Below, piece by piece: positions 33,214-44,318 of a DNA stretch of 64,000 bases (position 1 is its first letter; each line of letters begins with the position of its first letter). The DNA is from Limnanthes douglasii subsp. nivea. Taxonomy: Eukaryota; Streptophyta; Magnoliopsida; Brassicales; Limnanthaceae. Where the stretch lies: assembly GCA_036936605.1 (NCBI GenBank), contig JAUPFV010000002.1, positions 265,058,770-265,122,769 of the forward strand. Reading direction: 5' to 3'. Both the position numbers and the translations under genes were made by a program. The notes under the pieces were generated by a model. The model saw only the letters and a program-made list of their open reading frames with translations, had not been told where the DNA came from and ran no database searches.

Positions 33214-33585
33214 TGATGAGTCCGGATTCAGTCACTTTGTTTTATGGGAGCCGGACATGGCCAATTTGGACAGAGTCTACCTAACCGGACAGGGCCAATT
33301 CGAAGACCATCATCCATTGGATTGTCCGAACAGAACTAAAGTATTTAAAACCTAATCATTTCTTGACTAAGCTCCCTGTTCCCCTGCTTAGAACGAATGG
33401 GTCCTTAAACTCGACCCTGGTCCATTAAACACGACCCGAAAGCACATAAAACCCAAATATAAAGGTATAAATACCCAACCACCAACATTAAATGAGGGTA
33501 ATGAAAATTAAATACAACCAGGCTGCTTAATTCTCCCTCTACACTCTACCCAAACATTAAATACTCACAAAATTCCACACAACTC
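33214..33585 (+). repeat. 3' LTR of element 1, left part
   Basis: First 372 bp of a 419-bp LTR. TATA box at 33466-33473. It is split by insertion of element 3 after the AACTC at 33581-33585. Confidence 0.9.
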
Positions 33586-33997
33586 TGAAGAGTTTCAGGA
33601 AAGTCCAGGGGTGATTATGCGATACGAGGATTACTTAGTGACAATTTGGTGATACAGAAATCTCTTAGTGTCAATTTTAGAGAGAGAAAGTGAGAGTTAT
33701 TAGGTTAAGTAGAGAGAGAAAGTATCATATTATTCATCTCGGGATTTGTGAAGCGTGTGTGGTCCTTTTATAGTACAATTGCGGACCCCACACGCTTTAA
33801 CTCCTGTTAATTACATCTTTTAGTCCCTAGATTTTACTTTCCTCCTATTCTGGCTACTTCTTCATATAGCTTATACAATTTGGTCCTTACACAGTTTTCC
33901 CTATGCGTTTTCCTCCTATCATACTTTTTCTTTGCTATTTTCTCCTGTCATGTTTCTTCTTCACACTTTTCTCCTTGTCTTTTATTCTTCCTTATCA
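33586..33997 (-). repeat. 3' LTR of element 3
   Basis: 412 bp. Read on the - strand it starts TGATAAGG and ends CTCTTCA. A TATAAAAGG box reads at 33772-33764. The adjacent GGACTGGGGGGCTAC (34012-33998, - strand) is the polypurine tract. Confidence 0.92.
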
Positions 33998-34385
33998 GTA
34001 GCCCCCCAGTCCTAGTAAAAGTTCTTTTACTGGGACTGAATAATTCTCCGATTGCTCACTTCACATACCCTCGAATAGTTACTTTTGAAAGGCAGAAATC
34101 ATTTTCCTCGAATATTTTCTTTCTTCGAATTTCCACAGTTTGACTCGATCCATCGAAGCCATAAATCGCTCCTCGGAAAATCGCTCTTCGAATTTCACCT
34201 GATAACCGAGTAGCCCCCCAATCCTTGCACCATTTTAGCCATATAAGCCCCCCGACTTTGGTTGTATCAGTGCCCCGAATGATTTCAAATCAAGGCTAAA
34301 AGGGGTGTCAGGATTAATCTTTATCATGACGTCATTAAACAAACACATGTGTCAGCATATCTTTTTTGAAAACGTACCCTATTCC
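33998..34385 (+). other. Polypurine tract and spacer of element 3
   Basis: Only the polypurine tract (33998-34012) is recognisable. TAGCCCCCC recurs near 34210 and AGCCCCCCG near 34246, so degenerate copies of the tract are present. No gene. It is upstream of the antisense gene and may contain its distal promoter. Confidence 0.5.
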
Positions 34386-34556
34386 CCTGACATTTTCTGA
34401 CAGAAAACTCTCCATCTTCCCCTGACATTTTCTGACAGAAAAAATCTTCATCTTCTCCTGACATTTTCTGACAGAAAAACTCTTCATCTTCTCCTGACAT
34501 TTTCTGACAGAAAAACTCTTCATCTTCTCTTGACATTTCCTGACTACGAAAGCTCT
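34386..34556 (+). repeat. Five tandem copies of a 35-36 bp unit
   Basis: The unit begins CCTGACATTTTCTGACAGAA; copies start at 34386, 34421, 34457, 34493 and 34529. Copies 2-4 are nearly identical and the fifth is diverged. A 36-bp period keeps a frame open on the - strand (34324-34560, repeated KMSGEDEEFF), which is a by-product of the repeat. The array lies ~120 bp before the TATA box of the antisense gene. Confidence 0.85.
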
Positions 34557-34672
34557 TCAACTTCCCCTGTGGCTGGTGTTAGAATAATTCATACCTATAT
34601 GGACCATAATGTCCCTAGGCAAACACCAGAAAAAGTCCCCGGGCCTGATCTGTCAGGAAAACCCAGCTTCAC

Positions 34673-34680
34673 CTATAAAT
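34673..34680 (+). promoter_or_regulatory. TATA box for the antisense gene of element 3
   Basis: CTATAAAT(AC), 60 bp before the start of homology of the antisense protein at about 34733. Elements 1 and 2 have CTATAAATT in the matching place. Confidence 0.45.
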
Positions 34681-34732
34681 ACTGACCTTCTCTCCTCATT
34701 AACTCAACTTTTGTTCAATCATTTCTAGAGAG

Positions 34733-37656
34733 ATAAAGCTGGCGAACAAACCCCGTCTGATTCCTGAGTGGTTATTGATCAGTAAGAGGTTCGAAGAGAG
34801 AGTTGCTACTGGTGAAGATGTGAGGCCTCAACCCCCACCATCGACTACTACTTTCTTTGGTGCATGGCCTCCCTCAGCAGATTCGACTGCAATTATCCCC
34901 CTCGAAGTCGCTCGACAAAGCCTGCATAGCGATTCTAACCTCCTTGGAGAAATGGTTAAGGACAGGCAGCATAAACACTCGTCCGAGAAGAGAAAGAAGT
35001 CTCACAAGGATAGGAAAGGCTCTCATGAGCGAAAACGTGCCAATGAGGCACCCCTGGTCATTCGGGAGCCTACGTCACAACAGCCCTCGAAAATCCCCCT
35101 CAAACATCTGCTAGCCCTCTTCGAACGTCTACTAGACCTCCTCGAACCTCTGCCAGTCCTCCACGAATATCTACAAGCCCTCATCGGACCTCTAATAGTC
35201 CTCCCCGAATAAACGAAGTAGATGAGTCAAGTCTGCCTTCTACTCCATCTATGACCATTCATGGGACTCGATTTTCGCCTTCGACAACGCTCATCACCGA
35301 AGAGGATATGCTCAATATGCGAAATGAGAGTCGAGATGCCAAAGGGAAAAAACCTGCCACAACGCCCCTCGAACCAAAAGTGCCTGCGATCCCCACTTTA
35401 GGTTCTTCGAATAATACCACCTCCTCGTCCCAAACAATATTCGAAGAGCAAGCCCGTCGGATTGCTCCAAAATCGAAAGGGGACATCGTGCTACCCTTGG
35501 AACTAGACGATATTGCTGGTCGCAACATTCGGGGCATCGAAAATAAACATATGGTGGCCCTTTCCAACATCAGATACAAGTATTTTTCGAAAGACGAAGA
35601 GGTGATGCTGAGGACCCGATGGTGCATCCCTTCCTATATTACCATCAGATTTCCCTCGGAATGAGAGACACCTTTATTAGTGAGGGACAATGAGTTGGTG
35701 GTATATACGGAGATCATGAACTGGGGGCTAAGGTATCCCTTAGACCCCTTCTTCATCAAATATTTGGCGAAGATAGACCTTTGTCCTTCACAGGTTGGTC
35801 CCAACATGTGGTTTACTCTGATGGCCTGCATCATGGCCTTGAGACTCTCAGGTCACGAATATTCGTTAGAGAAACTCATTGGTCTTGCTGGTCTGGCCAG
35901 GAATTCTTTCTTTCCCTTTTACTCACTGACTTTCAATCGGGGACAAAAAATCCTGAGAGATCTACTAGAGGCTGACAAGAAATGGAGGCAGCAGTTTGTG
36001 TTCTTCTCTGGTTGCTGGGAGACCGGGTCAGAGGCCACTCCCTCAAATCCTCACAAGCTTTCTCTGATGTGGACTAATAAATGTAAGTGCCTATCCTTCG
36101 AAAAAAATTTATGCTTCCTCGAATTTTAGATTCTAACTGGTCTTGATATTGGCTACTTGTTGCAGCTATGACTGGAATATCCAAGCCCTATTCTGACTAT
36201 GTTGAGGGTGCCACAAATGTGTTCACCAAGCTTTGCTTGTGGGCAAAAGAACACTGGGACAACCGATTTCGTCTCTGCTTCACAGATAACAATCTCGCCA
36301 GGAGTCGATTGTGGAGGCTCGATCCCCTCGAACGAATTAGCATGAGAGGATTGATGGCTCTTCCCTCGGAGCGAGAAGTGATGGAGCGCTGTAGCCAAAA
36401 AGACATAGTGGTATATCTGCCCAAGCGCTCTCGTTTGCAGAGTCATCTTGGGGATCCTCCGGAAGATGATGTTTCAATAACTCAATAGCTAAACCCTGAA
36501 GGAAAGGTCAACACCCAAGGGCCTCCTCCCCCGAACAATACTAGGTCATCGAACTCCATTCCTCCTCCACCAAACAATGTTGGGTCATCGGACTCCATTC
36601 ATCTTCCCCCTGCTCCCATCCTGCCATCAAAAAAGGATGCCAAGACAAGAGATAGGAAGGGTAAGGGTGTCCTCGAACCCATCCAAGAATTATCCGAGGG
36701 TGGTGAGACGCCTGAAGACAATCAGGAGGCTGCTCTAGGGGAAAAGGTCCAAGAAATCTCAAGTGAACCTGAGGACAGAGGTGGCCATTCTCCCGAGGAA
36801 ATTTCTCATCAATCACCACATTCTCCTCTTACTGAGGCTTCTCACCCTGTCCCCCTCGAAAATAGTCCAAGGTTAGCACCTCTCCCCATCCCTCGGAGCA
36901 ACCCTCCTCAGCACATCGATCCAGACACTCTTGGAGGCGGGTTTTCTGAGTTTGATTCTGCAGCATTAGGGTCTTCATCGAGCTCCTTCAAAGTTCCTTT
37001 GGATGATGAATTCTCACTGTCCCTTCGAAAATTGCTGCACACCTCAGTAAATAGGGGAAAAAAGATGTGGCACCTTGAAAAGCGCAAAAATCACTACAAG
37101 TTTAAATCGTTGTTAGATGCCTCTCAGCTCGAAGAGGCCAAGAAGCAACACGAAGTGATCGAGGGCCAAGCCGATGCCTTGTACGAGCGCCTATCTGCCT
37201 CCGAAAATTATGTGATAATGCTGGAGAGGTGTTGTCAAGAAGAGAGGGACTTGTATAAAAAGAAGACTGATGCTCAAGAGCTATTGATAGCTGAGTACAA
37301 AAAAAGGACATCGTTTGGCTTGCGATGGATTCGCAGAGTGTACAGAGGCCTTTAGAAAGGTGAAAGAAGATCGAGATCAGTTACTGAAATGGGTTGAGAA
37401 CTTTCCTAGAGAAGTCGAGGAAGAGAAGAACAAAGCTGTGGATGCTTATGCGGCGACGTGCACAAGTAAGCTGCAAGCCCGGGATGCCACTACTCGAGCT
37501 GGTTTACTCACCCAAATCCATGCTGAGCATCCTGAATATAACTTGGGGAGTTTTTGGAAACTTGTCCCCTCGGAACTTCGTCATCCCCATATAGTAGTAA
37601 GTGATAGCGAAGATTCAGAGGCTGAGGGGAGTGTCTCCTCGAAAAATTCAGACTGA
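34733..37656 (+). pseudogene. Antisense gene (aORF) of element 3, broken
   Basis: Homologous in layout to the antisense genes of elements 1 and 2, but diverged. The expected start codon position holds ATA (34733), so no ATG is found there. N-terminal KRFEERVATGEDV, then a charged region. The PF04195-like domain is at about 35500-36060 (LALSNIRYKYF variant, LCPSQVGPNMWFTLMACIM, DLLEADKKWRQQFVFFSGCW). Intron 36083-36165. Exon 2 (YSDYVEGATNVFTKLCLWAKEHWDNRF), a Pro/Ser-rich segment, a coiled coil (about 37050-37450), and an acidic end at 37656. Breaks: frameshift near 35210, TGA at 35662, TAG at 36486, frameshift near 37310. Confidence 0.75.
36083..36165 (+). other. Intron in the antisense gene of element 3
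   Basis: 83 nt, donor GTAAGTGCC, acceptor CTTGTTGCAG. Joining gives TNK-S-MTGISKPYSDY in phase 1, at the codon matching the introns of elements 1 and 2, although the flanking proteins have diverged. Confidence 0.75.
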
Positions 37657-37860
37657 GGGAAATGTCTCCTCGAACAATCCAGACTGAGGGAAGTTGTATA
37701 AGGTGTTAATGTTTTGTGTATGGCCCAATAGGGCCTCTTTTTGTAATGCGACTAGGGCATGTTGCATTGTGCTGATTTGATGATACATGTTTCGATTTTG
37801 TAAGGTCAGTGATCAATTTTCATTTTTATGCATAAGTTCAATCCAAAGCACCAAATGTTA
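37657..37860 (+). other. 3' flank of the antisense gene of element 3
   Basis: No gene. A partial direct repeat of the last codons is seen (TGAGGGAAGTGTCTCCTCGAA-like words near 37625 and 37655). Probably the 3' untranslated region of the antisense transcript. Confidence 0.35.
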
Positions 37861-38330
37861 TGTTCTCATCAATAATCTGAAGAGACAAATCCTTCGAACC
37901 ATTATTGTGACCTACCTGACAATTTGAAGAGATAACATCTTGAGTCAGATTATTGTGACCCAAACATTAATAAAGGCAGCTAGGATTCGAGGCACACATT
38001 AATGTGACCCGAATAATAATAAAGTAAAATAAAATTCAAAGCACACTTTAGTGTGACCCAAATATTAATAAAGACAAATTGGATTCGAGGCACACATTAA
38101 TGTGACCCGAATAATAATAAAGTAAAATAAAATTTGAAGCACACTTTAGTGTGACCCAAATATTAATAAAGACAAATTGGATTCGAGGCACACATTAATG
38201 TGACCCGAATATAGTTCGAAGAGACAAGAATTCGAGGCACATGTTACTGTGACCCGAAAATAGTTCGAAGAGACACGAATTCGAGGCACATGTTACTATG
38301 ACTCAAAAATAGTTAAGGCAAAGAATTCTT
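37861..38330. repeat. Tandem arrays with 98-bp and ~45-bp units
   Basis: The 98-bp unit starts with GGATTCGAGGCACACATTAA at 37983, 38081 and 38179. Inside each, a half-unit with GCACACTTTAGTGTGACCC repeats the theme, so the 98-mer is itself a worn dimer. From 38214 a ~45-bp unit with GTTCGAAGAGACAAGAATTCG follows. Looser copies precede 37983. The array lies between integrase and antisense gene, where Tat elements are known to host satellite-like repeats. Confidence 0.85.
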
Positions 38331-38351
38331 TGTATTGAAGCAGCTCATCGA

Positions 38352-38412
38352 AACACCTCATTAAAACCTTCATGTGCCTAACAGGATAGGAAAGAGTGTG
38401 CCCTCGCTAAAT
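38352..38412 (-). other. Conserved post-integrase motif in element 3
   Basis: Read on the - strand: GGGCACACTCTTTCCTATCC, then GGTTTTAATGAGGTG. Same order and spacing as at 21302 and 29341, despite little other similarity in this region. Confidence 0.6.
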
Positions 38413-38472
38413 TTCATTCTATGGGATATAAAGAAGAAGAAAAAATACAATCACTACTCGCTAGCTAGCTCG

Positions 38473-39976
38473 TCAATCAAGATACAATTTTAAGTGCTCA
38501 ATGTTCCAAGGGAGACGGAGATATCGCCCTTCCTTGTCTATTAATCGGTATGTGCCTGGTTTTATCTTCTCTGTGACCTCATAGGGACCTTCCCAATTCG
38601 GTCCCAACTTTCCCAAACTCTTGTCTTTGGTGTGCAAGAAACCTTTACGTAGGACTTTGTCCCCCACTTTAAAATCTCTGTGCTTTACCTTAGACGCGTA
38701 TCGACTCCTCATAAGAGTTTGATAATGGAGGGATGTCAACTGTGCTTGCTGTCTCTTTTCTTCAACCAAGTCTAAGTCAATGCTCTACTCTAGTCATTCG
38801 CGTCGGAGGCATATGTTGCTACACGATGTGAGGGAAAAAGAATCTCTGGAGGGACAACAGCATCCATTCCATATACTAAGGCAAATGGAGACACAGCAGT
38901 GGTCGTTCGCGGAGTCGTCCGGTATGCCCACAACACTTCCTGCAAATAGTCGGGCCATTTTCCCGCTTTTCCTTCCAAGTTCTTCTTTAAACCATCGAGA
39001 ATCGTGTGATTAGTCACCTCCATTTTCCCATTAGCCTGAGGGTGAAATGGTCCAGAAAAACATTGTCGTATACCCCTTGATACACAGAAACTGTGGAACT
39101 CTTTGTTATCGAACTGAGGTCCGTTGTCCGTTGTGATCTGCAATGGTACACCAAAACGAAAACAATGTTAGACACGACAAACTTGATCACATCTTTGGCC
39201 CTTATTCCTGCTAGCGGCTCAGCCTCTACCCACTTAGAAAAATAATCGACCGCTACATTTATAGTCTGTCTGCCCCCAGACACCATTGGTAGGGGCCCAA
39301 CTAGATCAATGCCCCATCTGTCAAATGGGACTGCCTCTGAAATACTTTCCAGTCACACCCCAGGTTTGTGTATTACATTCGCAAAACGCTGGCATGTGTC
39401 ACATCGTCTTACTAATTCTTTTGCATCGGCAGCAACAGTAGGCCAATAGTAGCCAGCCATGAACACTCTTTGAATTAATGCCTTATAGCCACAATGGGCC
39501 GAACCTTCCCCATCATGTAGTTCAGACATGACGATTTGTGACTCAGGCTTATTCAAACACCTCAATAACGGGCGACTCAGAGATTTCTTATACAGCACTC
39601 CTCCCAACGAAATATAGCCATGAGACTTGAACCTGATTTTCCTAGCCTCTTGCTTATCGGCGGGTAAAGTATCATGGACCAAAAAATCGATAATGGCCGA
39701 TCTCCAATCATCAGTTATCACATTACTTTCCTCCGGGATATTTATTGTATGCTCCTCATCAACCAAGATCGAGGGGCGCTCTTGGACCAAAACCCAAGGG
39801 TAACCCTCCGTTTGTGAAGCGTAGGCGAGAGAATCTGGGACAGCATTTAATTCTCTTCGAACATGCTCATACTTGACTTCCTCAAACTCAGATGATAAAT
39901 CTTTCAATATCTTCAGATACTGTATCAGCTTATCCTTCCTGGCTTCGGACTCTCCCAAAGCTTGATTTATCACCAA
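38473..39976 (-). pseudogene. Linker and integrase of element 3
   Basis: From the - strand: aRH end and linker (open 39976-39353, LAYASQTEGYPW), zinc domain HDGEGSAHCGYKAL and CDTCQRF near 39390. A TGA lies at 39353. The core WGIDLVGPLPM follows, then a frameshift near 39165. TDNGPQFDN (~39130) and the catalytic Glu in ANGKMEV (~39030) are kept, unlike in elements 1 and 2. The C-terminal domain is 38769-38473 (GKLGPNWEGPYEV). A frame change near 38780 separates the last two parts. Confidence 0.88.
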
Positions 39977-41768
39977 TTATGAATCGCTGACCAGTTTAAT
40001 TTTTTGGGCCCCACATATCTGAGCCAAACGCAAGCCTGCTAGTGCAGCTTCATACTCAGCTTCATTATTAGTAGCCTTAAAACCGAAACGAATGGCTTGG
40101 AACATAGCTATCCCTTTTGGGGAGATCAATTGAACACCGGCCCCACTTCCCGAGATGTTCGACCCCTCATCTGTCCGTACCATCCATTCCGTTTCATCAA
40201 CAAAGTCATGGATTTCTGTTTCCTCTCTATCCGAATGGAACTCGACCAAGAAATCAGCTAAAAATTGGGCTTTTATCGCCGTTCGAGGCTCAAATGTTAT
40301 GTCAAAGTCTCCCAGTTCCACGGACCATTTAGTCATCCGACCAAAGATATCAGGCCTTTGTAATAAACTCTTCAGGGGAAAAGTCGTCCGAACAATAATA
40401 GGGTGGGCCTGGAAGTACGGTCTCATCTTTCGAGCCGTCGTTACCACAACTAAAGCTACCTTTTCCAACGTGAGATATCGCTTCTCCGCATCCAGCAGAC
40501 TCTTACTGACATAATAGATAGGGTTCAAGAGAGACTCATCTTCGCGGAGTAAAACGGCACTGACCGCACATCCTGATACTGGTACATAGATAATTAATGT
40601 CTCCCATACCAATGGTTTAGACAATACCTCAGGGGACGTCAGATACTCTTGGATTTGATGAAAAGCGGACGAACATTCCTCGGTCCAACAAAACTGTCTC
40701 GTATTTTGCAGTACCTTGAAAAAGGGTGCACATTTATCTGAAGATCTAGAAATGAATCTATTTAGAGCAGCCAATCTCCCTGTCAGAACTTGTACTTCTT
40801 TGATATTTCGGGGGGGTGGGGGGGGGGGGGTCATTGTGATCAGAGCTATTATATGTTCTGGATCTGCCTCGATGCCTTTTTCGCTGATCATGTAACCGAG
40901 AAATTTACCCGACCTCGCCCCGAAAATGCACTTCTCCGGATTGAGTTTTATATTGATTCTGTTTAAGTTACGGAATGTCTCGTTTAAGTCGGCGAAATGG
41001 TCTTCGTCCCGTGCACTTTTGACTAGCATATCGTCGATATAGGCCTCCATGTTCCGCTCAATCTGACCCTCAAAAGTTTTATTGACTAGGCGCTGATAAG
41101 TTGCCCCCGCGTTTTTTAATCCGAAAGGCATGACTTTGTAGCAGTATAACCCTCGCCCGGTATTAAAAGAAGTGCTTTCCTCATCGTTAGAGGCTAATAG
41201 GATTTGGTTGTATCCTGAGTAAGCGTCCATAAATGACAACATTCGATTTCTGGAGGTCGAGTCCACTAACCGATCGATGCAAGGCACAAGGAATGGATCT
41301 TTATGATAAGCTCTGTTTAAATCCGTGAAATCAACACACATTCTCCACTTGCCATTCTTCTTTCGTACCAACACTGGATTCGACGCCCACACGGGATAAT
41401 GCGACTCGCGAATATGACCTATGCTCAGTAGCCTCTCGACCTCCAACAGAATTGCTGTGGCCTTTTCCGGGGAGACAGGTCTTCTTTTCTGGACTATGGG
41501 TCGGACATCAAGTCGTATCGCGAGTTTATAACACATAATTTCCGACGGCACTCCAGTGACATCCTGTGCACACCAAGCAAACATATCAAGTTTATCAGAT
41601 AAAAAAGCAATTAACTTCTCCTTAAATTCTGGAGAGAGGTTGACTCCAATCTTCAGAAATTTGCCACTCGCAAATTCATGTGTCGCAAAATCTTCTTCTG
41701 GGACCTGAAATCCGGGGGCCTCCCTCGGATCATCGCATGGGATGATTTTGGGGGGAGGCCCCTTTAAT
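39977..41768 (-). pseudogene. RT, RNase H and aRH of element 3
   Basis: Open from 41768 to 39977 on the - strand. RT: HIRESHYPVWASNPVLV, CVDFTDLNRAYHK (Tyr for the usual Cys), YIDDMLVKS near 41035. A poly-Pro insertion TPPPPPPRN lies near 40820, from a G-run on the + strand (40810-40830). RNase H: KSLLDAEKRYLTLEK, MTKWSVELGDFDI. aRH: RTDEGSN (Glu for Gly), NNEAEYEAALAGL, VSDS then a TAA stop at 39977. It is the longest readable frame of the element (~597 codons). Confidence 0.9.
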
Positions 41769-42259
41769 TGCTATGCTTTGTCTGAAGTTTCTCCCCGAAC
41801 CCCCTTCGAGGATAGGGCTATCTGGTAACACTCACGTGCCATCTTCTGGCTACTTTGGATTATCCCAATATTGTTTCCTACCACGTACTTCAAGCATTGA
41901 TGCACCGTTGAGATTACGTCGTGCATCCAGGATAACCAAGAGCGACCTAGGATGGCGTTATACGACGTCGGTGCGTCAACGACAATGAACAGTACTTCCA
42001 CCTCCTTCTTGAATGGCCCTCAGCCCAATTCAATCACACACTGAAATTCTCCTACCACCATTGTTGTAGCTCCAGTGAAGCCCACCATAGTCTTGTCGGA
42101 TCTTCGGATAACTGGTGGGTCAGAAATTCTCCGGTAAGTGCTCATAAACAATATATTTGCTGAACTCCCTGTATCAATAAGTATTTTTTGAATTTGATCC
42201 CCAGCGATGCCCGCAGCGATCACCACCGCATCTTCGTGGGGGCCTGCGACATTGCGCAT
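41769..42259 (-). pseudogene. Protease of element 3
   Basis: Two in-frame pieces on the - strand, 42259-42020 and 42001-41771, split by a TGA. IQKILIDTGSSANILF (~42185) keeps D-T-G. Then VDAPTSYNAILGRSWLSWMH. A TAG at 41771 precedes the RT frame. There is a frameshift from gag near 42260. Confidence 0.85.
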
Positions 42260-44240
42260 GTCATCGTCATCAAAACAAATGATGGGCGAAGGCGACCGGT
42301 GTATTGTGCCGACATCCCTGCTTCGATCTGGGTAGTTAGGTTGACCCTGTGCCTCTTGCGGGAGCTGTTAGAATTTCCCGCAATAGTGTCTCCTCCGAAA
42401 ATTGCCAAAGAGTCGAAGAAAGCACAGAGGCTATCCACCCTCCCCTTCGGAATAACCTCTTCCACCATATTGACGTTGTTTAGCCCCTCCTTGGGGTCTA
42501 GATATTCCTGTTCAATGTCAAAGTTGTCAATCCCTTCGGAAATCACCATGGCTGTGTCAGTGTTCTTCATGACAGATTTTACCACGGCATTTTTCTGGGA
42601 ATGCTTTTTGACAAACTCTAACAACATTCCATTCTCAACCAAGGCTTGCACTTCTTTCTTCAAAGCTATGCAATCCTTGGTATCGTGTCCAATATCCTCA
42701 TGATACTTGCAGTACTTATTAACGCTTCTGCTTTCCCTCGGAGTCTGTATGGGAAAAGGCTTCTTGAACGGTACCGTAGATTTCGCTTTGTCAAATATTG
42801 TAGCAACACTTTCTGTCAACTCTGCAAAGTAGTCGGGTCGAACCCACTTATTCGACATAGGTCTCGTTCCTTGGTTGTAATTGTGCTGGTTGCCATAGTA
42901 TTGTGGGTTTGATTTCTGTCTCGGCGGATATTGACCCGCACTCTTGGCCTGAACATTAGAACGGAGGCCATGGTTACTCGACTCAGATCTTTGAAATTGA
43001 TTTTTATCCAACTGGTCCCCAGATCCCTTTTCCGACGCCTGAGTCTCTTCCACCAAGATAATCTTCTCAACCTGATCTAGTAACGCTCTGAAGGTCATTG
43101 CTTAGCTCTCTGCTACCGTATCCTTCAACAATCTAGGGAGCAGGCCCATCCTAAAGGCTGCAAGTGCCACCGAATCTTTACAATATTCCATGTCTATTTT
43201 CATTTTGACAAAACGATTAGTGTAATCCTTGAGGCTCTCCCCAACATTCTGCCGACAATAGATGATCGTGTCTCTGTTTGCTCTGAACTTCTTGCTCCCC
43301 ACGAAGTGTTGTCTGAAGATGTTCCAAAACATATCAAAATTATTTATGGAGCCCTACGGAAGTCTATTGTACCATTTAGAAGCTACCCCTTGAAAGTCTG
43401 GGAAAAAGCTCTGCACAACAACTTATCATCATCGTCGAAATTGATCATAATTTTTTTGAATTGTTTGATGTGATTATCCGGGTCCTGCGTTCCATCGAAT
43501 TTTTCTAACTTTGAAATATCAAAGTGCTTCGGAAGGTTCCCCACTAAAATCTCCGAGGACAGAGGAGAGGCTCTCCAATTGTGACCCGTACGATAAATGT
43601 TGGATCGTAAATTGTCATTATTCGAAAAGTACAAACCCTCATTGGAATGTATAGTGTATTGTTGCTGCCATTCCGAATTCCGAGGGCCCACGTCCTCTTT
43701 CTTATCAGGATACTTTGCTTGTTCATGAAACCGATCACCACCTCGGGCTTGGTGACTATTTTCCCTCGAGGATTTCCTCTCCGAGCTTCTTCCTCTTCGG
43801 AAATCGGTACGCCTGCAATCACGTTTTTTCTTTCTGTGGTATTTCCGAGGGGACGGTTCTGAGGAGCTGTATTGAGAGTAATCGCTTGAGTCAGCCGAAT
43901 CCGAACGGCGCCTCTCTCTTCTCCTTGGCGATCGACGCTCGCGTCCCCGATATCTGTTGTCCCTATTTTTGGGACGAAATTCAGTTTCGCGCTCCTCCTT
44001 TTCAATAAATGCCTCTCTCCTTATCTCGGATCGAAGATTTTCCTGTACGACTTCCTTTTCTGCTTTCAATCTTTCGATATCTAGTAGCAATTCATTCATT
44101 CGAGCCAGCAGATCTGAGTCATCGAAAGCGTTTTCAACTCGCTGACCCCCTGGTCCCTCGTATTCCATATCATTCCGGTAGTCATCTCCTATCAGGTTTT
44201 CCTCGCAATTGTTAACCAAATCGTCCCCTTTCGCTTCCAT
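42260..44240 (-). pseudogene. gag of element 3
   Basis: The ATG at 44240 (MEAKGDD) is preferred; the frame is open further upstream through the primer site but without ATG. About 285 codons run to a TGA or stop at 43383. A low-complexity Arg/Ser/Asp-rich N-terminal half comes first, then the gag core (VGNLPKHFDISKLEKFDGTQDPDNH, DDDDKLLCRAFSQTFKG). After a frameshift come FWNIFRQHFVGSKK and ESLKDYTNRFV (43332-43102), a stop at ~43100, and the nucleocapsid part with the zinc motif CKYHEDIGHDTKDC (~42690). Breaks at 43383, ~43340 and ~43100. Confidence 0.87.
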
Positions 44241-44298
44241 AGTTCTCCTCAGAACAGGGATTATTTCCAGGAAGCGATTGCCGTCAGAGCGATCCTCG

Positions 44299-44318
44299 TT
44301 TCCCACAGACGGCGCCAC
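44299..44318 (-). other. Primer-binding site of element 3
   Basis: On the - strand TGGCGCCGTCTGTGGGAA begins one base after the LTR. It differs from that of elements 1 and 2 (TGGCGACC...), so a different tRNA or isoacceptor primes this subfamily. The tRNA was not identified. Confidence 0.7.

Noticed and set aside
14607..33585. Simple tandem array of one gypsy element produced by unequal crossing over between LTRs
   Set aside because: LTR variants pair the outer two and the inner two copies, and TAATC flanks the outer pair, which favours nesting.
34386..34556. CRISPR-like regular repeats
   Set aside because: Units are contiguous without unique spacers, few in number, and lie in a plant retrotransposon.
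34324..34560. - strand frame encoding repeated KMSGEDEEFF units, looking like a repeat protein
   Set aside because: The repeat period is 36 bp, a multiple of three, so frames stay open by arithmetic. The array lies in the upstream region of the antisense gene, and copies of 35 bp and a diverged fifth copy break any constraint.
44241..44318. gag of element 3 starting at the primer-binding site
   Set aside because: The frame is open there, but it begins with GTG within the primer site; the first ATG is at 44240.
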